This document shows, piece after piece, positions 57,653-63,889 of a DNA stretch of 64,000 bases (positions within the stretch are counted from its first letter, which is position 1; each line of letters opens with the position of its first letter). The translations under genes were made by a program, and so were the position numbers. Origin of the DNA: SP5GCR1 sp965199685 (lineage in GTDB: Bacteria; Pseudomonadota; Gammaproteobacteria; Poriferisulfidales; Oxydemutatoraceae). Location of the stretch: positions 1,054,001 to 1,118,000 of the forward strand of contig OZ241323.1 in the NCBI GenBank assembly GCA_965199685.1, written 5' to 3'. The notes below the pieces were generated by a model. The model had not been told where the DNA came from, searched no databases, and saw only the letters and a list, made by a program, of their open reading frames with translations.

Positions 57653-57687
57653 TATGTTTTTACAAAAAATATAACCATGAATAATCC

Positions 57688-57797
57688 GGTTATATTGCTA
57701 GAGAGGAAAATGCAATCGTGAACCATACGGCTACGTTGCTGGAGGGAGAAGTGCAACCGTGAACTATACAGCTACGCTGCTAGAGGGAAAAGAGGAG
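57688..57797. repeat. 41-bp tandem repeats upstream of the giant gene
   Basis: Two full units (57688-57728 and 57729-57769) and a partial third (57770-57797) share GGCTACGTTGCTGGAGGGA followed by 'tgcaaccgtgaactatac'. They start only 36 bases before the ATG and would lie in the 5' leader if the promoter at about 57,850 is used. Confidence 0.75.
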
Positions 57798-57846
57798 ATT
57801 ATTTGTATATCTGATGATTCGGACAAACTTATAGTTATGTTTTTTA

Positions 57847-57875
57847 ATTATACATAATCCGACTAATTATGCAAA
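57847..57875 (-). promoter_or_regulatory. Candidate promoter of the giant gene
   Basis: On the minus strand TGTATAAT gives a good extended -10 (TATAAT at 57847-57852), and TTTGCA (57870-57875) is a weak -35 with a 17-base spacer. It would give a leader of about 190 bases containing the 41-bp repeats. Confidence 0.4.
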
Positions 57876-57949
57876 CCACCTGTCCTGCTGAAAAAGTACC
57901 GTCATCGCTCGAACGTAACTGCTTGCGCCACCAAATTTACGCAAATCAC

Positions 57950-58252
57950 CCTAGGGGAGGGCTAACATGGGGCTGTTGAAAAAGTGTCTGCATTAGTACA
58001 TTCCCCTCCTGTGGAGGGGTGGCAGGCGAAGCCTGACGGGGTGGTTGCAAAGGTTCTGCACAATGTCACACCGATTGACCTACTGGCTCAATCGGTGGTT
58101 CTATCTGACGGGGTGGTTGTGGTGGTTCTGCACAATTCAATTCCCCTCCTTTGGAGGGGTGGCAGGCGAAGCCTGACGGGGTGGTTGTGGTGATTCTGCA
58201 CTAGACAATTACCCTCTACGAGGCGCATGAAATACTTTTTCAACAACTCCAC
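57950..58252. mobile_element. MITE-like element, copy 3
   Basis: Left end GGGGCTGTTGAAAAAGTG (57969-57986), preceded by 'taggggagggctaacat'. Right end ATACTTTTTCAACAACTCC (58232-58250). The interior has two copies of the CCCCTCC...GGAGGGG hairpin and GGCAGGCGAAGCCTGACGGG block, about 140 bp apart (57998 and 58138). A stem CCGATTG...CAATCGG lies at about 58071-58095. It separates the giant gene's upstream region from the DUF488 gene. No transposase. Confidence 0.7.
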
Positions 58253-58267
58253 CTGTCCTGCAATATC

Positions 58268-59185
58268 TTACAAATGCTTAATGATTATTTTATGTTTGTC
58301 GGCTATTGCTTTTGCTACATCATTACGATGACAACATGTATGATCTTTCTCAAAGCAAGTAATGGCTACTCTTCGGTATTGCCGAACGATTTTCACTAGA
58401 TCTTGCAATGCCTGTTTTTTATCGGTTTGGCTTAGAGTTTTTCGGTATTCACTGAACAGCCGATTATATTCGGTGCGAGATTTGATGTTCTTTCGCAGAT
58501 TTCCCTTAATGCCCAATTTTGGAATATGGATATAAGCTATTCTGAACCTGTCGGTTATGTCTTGCAGTTGTTTTTTGGAAAAGCCCCACTTCATACTAAA
58601 AGGATTGTGCCGTACATCTATCAGTGCCGAGATGCCGTTATCGATTAAATCTCTAATATATTGTTCTACGCTTTTCCCTTCGTAGCCTATGGTATAAAGC
58701 GTTAAACGTTTATCCTTTACCTGTGGCTTCGCTTTGGTTATACGATGCCGCAACGGCTTGAATTTTGGTTTGTCTAGAACCTTGCTATTGATTGCGTAGT
58801 AAGGATACTTTTTATATACTTCATAGATGAGAGCATCTTTGGAAAGTCTTCCATATTTATCAAATATAGCGTCTATGCAATCTTCATCTCTAGGCTTTAG
58901 GTTAATCATCTCTTTAATTTTCTTATTACTCACAGCGTAGGCTTTGTCGTTTTTGGTTGTCGTCAACAACTGGTAATAATCGGTGAGTATCCGAGCATCC
59001 TCGGCAGCTTGAAACGAATAACATCCATACCTATACGGCAGGAAATGATACACCGGCTTTTCTTGGCGTTTAGTAAATAGAAAGAGCAACTTCTGCAAGC
59101 GGATTTTCTCCATACGATCTTTTCCGCGAGCTAGAATTGCGAGCAGAACTCGCCTACGATAGTACAAAGTCTTGGGAAAATTCAT
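58268..59185 (-). CDS. DUF488 protein with an N-terminal Panacea/DUF4065-like domain
   Basis: 305 residues. The C-terminal part (about 160-305) is a DUF488 domain: LYTIGYEGKSVEQYIRDLID, ALIDVRHNPFSMKWGFSKKQL, YIHIPKLGI and the cysteine-rich CFEKDHTCCHR near the end. The N-terminal part (about 1-115) has RLQKLLFLF, YHFLPYRYGCYSFQAAEDAR and YQLL. This resembles the SocA/Panacea (DUF4065) fold found in antitoxins and proteolysis adaptors; that assignment is by pattern only. DUF488 biochemistry is not settled, but such proteins are common in defence and mobile islands. The gene follows the first nuclease-like gene by 53 bases in the same direction, so it is probably the last gene of that operon. 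Confidence 0.7.
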   Translation of the reverse strand: MNFPKTLYYRRRVLLAILARGKDRMEKIRLQKLLFLFTKRQEKPVYHFLPYRYGCYSFQAAEDARILTDYYQLLTTTKNDKAYAVSNKKIKEMINLKPRDEDCIDAIFDKYGRLSKDALIYEVYKKYPYYAINSKVLDKPKFKPLRHRITKAKPQVKDKRLTLYTIGYEGKSVEQYIRDLIDNGISALIDVRHNPFSMKWGFSKKQLQDITDRFRIAYIHIPKLGIKGNLRKNIKSRTEYNRLFSEYRKTLSQTDKKQALQDLVKIVRQYRRVAITCFEKDHTCCHRNDVAKAIADKHKIIIKHL

Positions 59186-59238
59186 TGCTCAACCTGACTC
59201 AACCGGCGATTTGTTTTTGGCTTTGTCAAGAGAATTTA

Positions 59239-59796
59239 TCACGAGGAAGTTGGACATTTTAGAGATTTAAGGAGCAATTCCCCTGTATAGTAAGTAAGCT
59301 TAAAATTTCTATTTCTGGGCTGTCTTATCGGATTCTTTGTTGTTGGAGTGTTACCAGCGATAACTGCGAAATGCTCTTTGATGTGTGGTTTCTTATCAAA
59401 ATGCTTGTCTAACATTGAAACCAAATAATCCCAAACAGGAACAGTATAGCGTATCTGAGAACATGCATCTTCAAATTTCTGGTCTTTCTCATTAATTATA
59501 GCTGTTTTCAATTCTATAAAATAAACATCTATGCCACTCGTATTAGGTCCTATAATCAGATAATCGCAAGACCTCCTATATCCTTTTTTTGCATTTACTA
59601 TTGAAGGATGGAATCTTTGCTCTTCACCTTCTTCGGCATGAATTTTAAGTCCTCTACCCGATAGTTCTCCTACATCAACTTCAACCTCCATATCAGCATT
59701 ATCCTTTTTTTCTCTTAACACAATATGCCTTTCCAAAATTGGTTCACATACATCAGCTATTAAGAGTTTTTTTATATTTTCTATAGATTCAATCAT
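59239..59796 (-). CDS. Small PD-(D/E)xK-like protein, cassette copy 1
   Basis: 185 residues beginning MIESIENIKKLLIADVC. The core RRSCDYLIIGPNTSGIDVYF followed by IELKT looks like a PD-(D/E)xK nuclease fold, with D78, E95 and K97 as candidate metal-binding residues and Q114 in the following helix (ACSQIRYTVPVWDYLVSML). Its ATG overlaps the 3' end of the upstream ATPase gene by 8 bases, so the two are co-translated. A 194-residue relative is encoded at 63305-63889 with all these residues kept (D79, E96, K98, Q115). I do not recognise a named family. It is likely the effector partner of the ATPase, by analogy with ATPase-nuclease anti-phage pairs. Confidence 0.65.
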   Translation of the reverse strand: MIESIENIKKLLIADVCEPILERHIVLREKKDNADMEVEVDVGELSGRGLKIHAEEGEEQRFHPSIVNAKKGYRRSCDYLIIGPNTSGIDVYFIELKTAIINEKDQKFEDACSQIRYTVPVWDYLVSMLDKHFDKKPHIKEHFAVIAGNTPTTKNPIRQPRNRNFKLTYYTGELLLKSLKCPTSS

Positions 59797-61186
59797 TTTC
59801 CAGTGTCTCTATATCTATATAAGTATTCAGTTCTCCGCATACCAAATTAATGTTATCAATCGCATCATCAAAAACCGACATCTCTTTTATGCCCCTTTCG
59901 TCTATATCACATGGACTTAAACTACCTTTTTCACAAATATATGCCTTAACAGAATTGGGGTCTAAGTGATCATTTTCGGTATATTCTTTTTTATGCTTTT
60001 TAAGAAATTTTTGCTTATATCCAAAATCCTGATGCAACATAATCAAGTTATTAATTTCTTTGATTATGTAATCGCTATGCGTTGTTATTAGTACCTTTAT
60101 CCCTTTGTTGACACAAAATGCCAAAAGTCGCGCCATCAAAACCTGATTGCCTGGGCTCAGATGACTCTCGGGTTCATCAATCATAAGAATTTGCCCCGGT
60201 GCTGCAATATGTCTTATGTAAAAATATAAATTTAAAATCCCGCGAGCAGACGATGACGCAAGATGCAAAGATATCTCAAATCTATTTTCCTCTATGTCAT
60301 TGGAGATAAATTTTATTACATCTTGTTCTGCCGTATAGTAACCACCTACCATCTTCCTTACCAAACTTACCGCATCCGTTGACAATTCACTTTTCTGTTT
60401 TGCAATATTAAATAAATCTCTAGTGAAATCTATGTTGTGTTGTATTGGTATTGTATGACGGACACTTGCTTTTTCAATAAGGTCATCTGAGTCAAAATTT
60501 CCAATATCCGGTAAAATTTGTAGTAATCGAATAACTTTGTTTGCAGTTAAATCTAGATCTTTATAAAAAAGCGGGATGCCTAATCTCTCAGCAGGTAAAA
60601 TAAATGGTTCTAGATTACTTTTTGTAACTATTTTTTCAAAAAAAAGATGTGTTTTTTTAAGTAGATGTTGCTCATGTATTACATATTCAGGATTATCAAT
60701 TTCAAATTTCAGATTTTTACCTTGAGGAAAGTATTTTATTAATGCTTTCTGATTTTCAGTATTACGTATTGGAATTTCTCCTTTTATTAATTCATTTTCT
60801 GATTTAAATTGGAAGTTAGCTTTTTCAAATTCATTTTGCGGACAATTAAAAACCTTATGAATAAATTTTTCAGAAAAAAGTTTAGATGTTTCCTCAGTTA
60901 ACCAATTACTCATATACTTATATTTATCTAGAGTTATTTCTGCCGAACTGGTTGCTTCCATTTGCATAGCAATCTCTTTGATTTTTATATTATATTCTTC
61001 AGGGTAATCTCTAGATTCATACAAAAGGTTAAGCAAGTTGTCTTTCTGAAAATCTAAAAAGCCGTAAAGTGTATATGCCAAATACGTTTTACCGGTATTA
61101 TTTTGCCCGGCAATAATGGTTAAGTCTCCTAGCTCTAGTTCAGCCTTTTTAATCGGACCTATATTTTCAAATCTTGCTTTAATCAT
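59789..61186 (-). CDS. OLD/RecF-type AAA ATPase, cassette copy 1
   Basis: 465 residues. FENIGPIKKAELELGDLTII leads into Walker A GQNNTGKT (27-34). An ABC-type signature-like LASSSARGILNLYFY (about 308-322) precedes Walker B ILMIDEPESHLSP (about 331-343) and the H-loop region VLITTHSDYIIKEINNLIML. This is the arrangement of OLD/RecF/SMC-like ABC ATPases (AAA_15/AAA_21 type) used in Gabija, Septu, PARIS and related defence systems. There is no TOPRIM domain; the C-terminal 90 residues (DPNSVKAYICEKGSLSPCDI...EMSVFDDAID) are shared with the other copies. It overlaps the nuclease-like gene by 8 bases. Probably an ATP-dependent sensor that holds or activates that partner (inferred). Confidence 0.8.
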   Translation of the reverse strand: MIKARFENIGPIKKAELELGDLTIIAGQNNTGKTYLAYTLYGFLDFQKDNLLNLLYESRDYPEEYNIKIKEIAMQMEATSSAEITLDKYKYMSNWLTEETSKLFSEKFIHKVFNCPQNEFEKANFQFKSENELIKGEIPIRNTENQKALIKYFPQGKNLKFEIDNPEYVIHEQHLLKKTHLFFEKIVTKSNLEPFILPAERLGIPLFYKDLDLTANKVIRLLQILPDIGNFDSDDLIEKASVRHTIPIQHNIDFTRDLFNIAKQKSELSTDAVSLVRKMVGGYYTAEQDVIKFISNDIEENRFEISLHLASSSARGILNLYFYIRHIAAPGQILMIDEPESHLSPGNQVLMARLLAFCVNKGIKVLITTHSDYIIKEINNLIMLHQDFGYKQKFLKKHKKEYTENDHLDPNSVKAYICEKGSLSPCDIDERGIKEMSVFDDAIDNINLVCGELNTYIDIETLEND

Positions 61187-61524
61187 TTCCTTTTCTCTGG
61201 TATCACATTGATGACTTTTAGGCTTTCAATGCCTTAGTCATTAGTCTCTTTTTAGGAGGCAAAGTGTTATGCCCTTTTCCCAATTTAATGATGAGCATTA
61301 TTATATCCGAAATCAAAATCTCTATTTTTGTTCATCAGTTTTGTAAATCATATCCACATCGTCGCATGCTTTTGACCTTTCCTCATATCTTGAGAAGGTT
61401 TCTTTGCGCTAAGATCGGAGACTACATAACCCGCTGAGCGATGCCCGTGAATTATTTGGTGAGGTTTATCTTCTTCAGAAAATTTCCAGTATTTTAGAGG
61501 TTTCAGATAGGAGGAATTCATTAC
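61187..61524 (-). promoter_or_regulatory. Leader of cassette 1 with conserved hairpin and -10 box
   Basis: On the minus strand TATAAT (61300-61305) lies about 115 bases before the ATPase ATG. A hairpin (ATGACT and AGTCAT plus AGGC and GCCT, 61211-61241) lies about 25 bases before it. The same order and much of the sequence recur before copy 2 (62996-63110). The stretch 61310-61520 also carries decayed coding-like sequence ending in DMIYKTDEQK and a stop. Confidence 0.5.
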
Positions 61525-61614
61525 GAGAGAGTCGGATGTTTTAGATCTTTAAGGGTTTTCCTATCCTCCTTTACATATACTATCAATTAGGAGATCTTTT
61601 ATAGATTCAATCAT
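61525..61614 (-). pseudogene. Remnant of nuclease-like gene, cassette copy 2 (internal deletion)
   Basis: After ATPase copy 2 the frame opens with MIESIKDLLIDSICK, almost identical to the start of copy 3, then reaches a stop at GG*. The following bases read TLKDLK-like sequence in another frame, matching the C-terminus of copy 3 (SLKDLKCPAPL). About 500 bases between the two ends are missing, including the whole PD-(D/E)xK core. The breakpoints share a short TAAAG stretch (GTGTAAAGAAAT at one site and ACTAAAGGAG at the other in intact copy 3), which fits a microhomology deletion. Confidence 0.75.
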
Positions 61615-62995
61615 CTTCCAGCGTTTCTCTATCTATGTGTATATTTAGCTCTTCGGATATCAGGTTGATATCATCAATCGCATCATCAAAAACCGACATC
61701 TCTTTAATGCCTTTCCTGTCTATATCACATGGACTTAAACCACCCTTTTCACAAACATACGCTCTCACAGAGGCTGGGTCTAAGTGATCTTTTTCCGTAT
61801 ATTCTTTTTTATGCTCTTTAAGAAATTCTTGCTTGCCTTCAAAGTCCTGATGCAACATAATCAAATTATCAATCTCCTTGACTATATAATCGCTATGCGT
61901 CGTTATCAGCACCTTTATCCCATTGTTGACACACAATACTAAAAGCCGCGCCATCAAAATCTGATTTCTTGGGCTTAGATAGCTTTCGGGTTCATCAATG
62001 ATAAGAAGATCCCTCTTTTCTGCAGAATATTTTAAGTAAAAATATAAGCCCGGCATCCCGCAAACAGATGACGAGGCAAGGTGCAAAGGTATTTCATATC
62101 TATTTTTTCCTCTTTTATTGGAAATAAATTTGATTACATCTTTTTCTACTTTATAGTCTCCGCCTACTATGTTCTTTACTAAACTTACCGCATCTGTTGA
62201 TAGTTCACTTTTCCATTCTGGAATATGAGGCACCCTTCTAATGAAATTTATATGGTGCTGTATAGGTGCCGCATAACAAACATCTCTTGTTACAATAAGC
62301 CTAGATGGATCGAAATTCTCAGCACCCAATGAATTTTGTATATGTTGAATTACTCTATCTCTATCGTAATTTAGTTCCTCATAAAAAATTGGAATACTAT
62401 TTCTATAGTTATGTAAAAGAAATGGACGCATAAGATTTTTTTTTACCATTTTTGCCAAAGCGGTATATGCCCATTGCAACAATTTGGAGGGCTTAGCACG
62501 CTCTACATTATCCATCTCAAACTTTAGCTTATTGTCCTGAAAAAAACACTTTACTACTACCCTCTGTCTTGGGGAATACTGTACGGGAATCTCACCTTCC
62601 ATTGATTTATTTTCTATAAGCTCAAAACTAGCCTTTTCAAACTCCTCTTCTGAGGCATTAAAAGATTGATGAAGAAACTCCTCGGAAAAAAGTTTAGATG
62701 TTGCCTTAAACAAATAATGACTCATATAATCATATTCATCTAGAGTTATCTCTGCTGACCAAGTTTCTCTCATTTGTTTGGCAATTTTCTTAATTTTTGC
62801 CTCATATTTTTCAGGGTACTCAAACTCATGGAAAAGGTGAAAACTACTTTTTTTCCAAAAATTCAAAAAATTATAAAGGGTATGAGCCAGGTAAGTTTTA
62901 CCAGTATTATTCTGCCCAGCAATGATGGTTAAATCTCCTAGCTCTAATTCAGCCTTTTTAATCGGACCTATATTTTTGAATGTTGCTTTAAGCAT
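61607..62995 (-). CDS. OLD/RecF-type AAA ATPase, cassette copy 2
   Basis: 462 residues, clearly paralogous to copy 1 over the whole length. FKNIGPIKKAELELGDLTII, Walker A GQNNTGKT (27-34), LASSSVCGMPGLYFYLKYSA, Walker B LLIIDEPESYLSP and VLITTHSDYIVKEIDNLIML are all kept, so the ATPase should be active. The central 100-270 region differs most between copies (for example PFLLHNYRNSIPIFYEELNY here, PFILPAERLGIPLFYKDLDL in copy 1), suggesting diversification of a sensing region. Its nuclease partner is deleted, so this copy is either orphaned or works with a partner from a neighbouring cassette. The ATG at 62995 has no strong ribosome site. Confidence 0.8.
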   Translation of the reverse strand: MLKATFKNIGPIKKAELELGDLTIIAGQNNTGKTYLAHTLYNFLNFWKKSSFHLFHEFEYPEKYEAKIKKIAKQMRETWSAEITLDEYDYMSHYLFKATSKLFSEEFLHQSFNASEEEFEKASFELIENKSMEGEIPVQYSPRQRVVVKCFFQDNKLKFEMDNVERAKPSKLLQWAYTALAKMVKKNLMRPFLLHNYRNSIPIFYEELNYDRDRVIQHIQNSLGAENFDPSRLIVTRDVCYAAPIQHHINFIRRVPHIPEWKSELSTDAVSLVKNIVGGDYKVEKDVIKFISNKRGKNRYEIPLHLASSSVCGMPGLYFYLKYSAEKRDLLIIDEPESYLSPRNQILMARLLVLCVNNGIKVLITTHSDYIVKEIDNLIMLHQDFEGKQEFLKEHKKEYTEKDHLDPASVRAYVCEKGGLSPCDIDRKGIKEMSVFDDAIDDINLISEELNIHIDRETLEDD

Positions 62996-63110
62996 TTTGT
63001 TTTCTCTGGTATCACATTAATGACTTTTAGGCTTTCAGTGCCATAGTCACTGATTTCTTGTAGAAGGCAAGGTTATGCCCTTTTCCCAGTGGAGTAATGA
63101 GCATTATATA
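62996..63110 (-). promoter_or_regulatory. Leader of cassette 2 with conserved hairpin and -10 box
   Basis: TATAATGCTCAT on the minus strand (TATAAT at 63103-63108) lies about 108 bases before the ATPase ATG. The hairpin GTGACT...GGC...GCC...AGTCAT (63020-63050) matches the one in cassette 1 with a pairing-preserving change at its outer base pair (A-T to G-U). GGGAAAAGGGCATAAC is also shared. Confidence 0.5.
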
Positions 63111-63119
63111 TGTATCGGC

Positions 63120-63304
63120 AAGCAAAACTTCTACTTTTGTTCGTCGGGCTCGTAAATCATGCCGGCATCGTCGCGTGCTTTCTTGTTCCTAAATTTAAAC
63201 GAAGTCCGCCCACACAGCGCATTAACTCCTAAACCTTCCAGTATATTTTCGGAGACAACAGTATGAACACCAATTTTGCATGTTGTCCTAAAAATAGGGC
63301 AACG
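63120..63304 (-). pseudogene. In-frame coding remnant after nuclease-like copy 3
   Basis: Directly after the TGA of the nuclease-like gene (63305-63307), the same frame stays open for 58 more codons: RCPIFRTTCKIGVHTVVSEN, ILEGLGVNALCGRTSFKFRN and KKARDDAGMIYEPDEQK, then TAG. A decayed copy of the end (CDDVDMIYKTDEQK, stop) occurs in the cassette-1 leader. It may be the remains of a gene that once preceded each ATPase, or a readthrough extension. I do not recognise it. Confidence 0.45.
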
Positions 63305-63889
63305 TCATAAGGGAGCCGGGCATTTCAGATCTTTAAGTGAAACTCCTTTAGTAGAGTAAGCAAGTGTAAAATTTTTACCTTCATGTTTGCAGTGCATAAA
63401 CCTATTCGTCCGTCTCTTTTTTGTTGATGTAATTGTGCTGTTAGCAATGATTACGAAGTGTTGGTTAATTTTTGTTTTTTTTTCGTTAAAATGCTTTTCT
63501 ACCATTGATACTATATAGTCCCAGACAGGAACAGTATTAAGTATCTGGTCACATGCATACTCAAATTTACGACTTCTATTGCCGCTTACGGTTTTTTTTA
63601 ACTCTATAAAATAAACATCTATAGCACTTGTGCTAGGTACTATAATTAAATAATCACAAGATCTTCTATAACCGTTTTTCCCTGCTATCATCGCAGGATG
63701 AAAGAGGGTTTTCCCATTTTTCTTTGTATCTTTCTTGGAACAAATACGAAGTCCTATACCAGATAATTTTCCCACATTAACTTTAACCTTCATATCAACA
63801 TCTTTATTTTTTTCCTCTAGAAAAATACTCTCTCCCGAAATTTCTTTACACATACTATCTATTAGGAGGTCTTTTATAGATTCAATCAT
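63305..63889 (-). CDS. Small PD-(D/E)xK-like protein, cassette copy 3
   Basis: 194 residues, paralogous to the 185-residue protein at 59239-59796. The shared core is RRSCDYLIIVPSTSAIDVYF then IELKK (D79, E96, K98), with ACDQILNTVPVWDYIVSMVE (Q115) following. The N-terminal third (MIESIKDLLIDSMCKEISGE...) and a LSGIGLRI segment are also conserved. Its ATG overlaps the 3' end of the third ATPase gene by 8 bases. Its TGA stop is followed by an unusually long in-frame open stretch. Confidence 0.65.
   Translation of the reverse strand: MIESIKDLLIDSMCKEISGESIFLEEKNKDVDMKVKVNVGKLSGIGLRICSKKDTKKNGKTLFHPAMIAGKNGYRRSCDYLIIVPSTSAIDVYFIELKKTVSGNRSRKFEYACDQILNTVPVWDYIVSMVEKHFNEKKTKINQHFVIIANSTITSTKKRRTNRFMHCKHEGKNFTLAYSTKGVSLKDLKCPAPL

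Larger units (their letters stand above)
12800..57520 (-). repeat. 21-module alternating A/B super-repeat array
   Basis: The YYLEDL anchor of each module lies near 57474 (A1), 55300 (B1), 53143 (A2), 50998 (B2), 48829 (A3), 46678 (B3), 44519 (A4), 42373 (B4), 40212 (A5), 38060 (B5), 35899 (A6), 33727 (B6), 31566 (A7), 29414 (B7), 27250 (A8), 25076 (B8), 22917 (A9), 20766 (B9), 18601 (A10), 16460 (B10) and 14292 (A11). Spacing is 2.13-2.17 kb and the A-to-A period about 4.31 kb. Type A reads AYIGLFAALSSxARIENVG and GRGYVGSLVAQNKGAIVNSY. Type B reads NIGLFGxI..GTVxNLxLxD and NTGSLAGTNxGTILNSGVI. The A and B tails also differ (PYGINPNGEVISI against PYAINSTAVISI). Confidence 0.85.

Noticed and set aside
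14378..56866. Many plus-strand open frames of 60-150 codons inside the giant gene
   Set aside because: They recur at about 4.31-kb intervals as shadows of the repeated modules.
9446..57652. Peptidase M26 identity for the giant protein because of its GLUG motifs
   Set aside because: No HExxH zinc-protease motif was noticed in the modules; GLUG motifs alone do not indicate a protease.
59789..62995. ATPases as Gabija GajA homologues
   Set aside because: No TOPRIM motifs follow the ATPase domain and no UvrD-like helicase partner is present.
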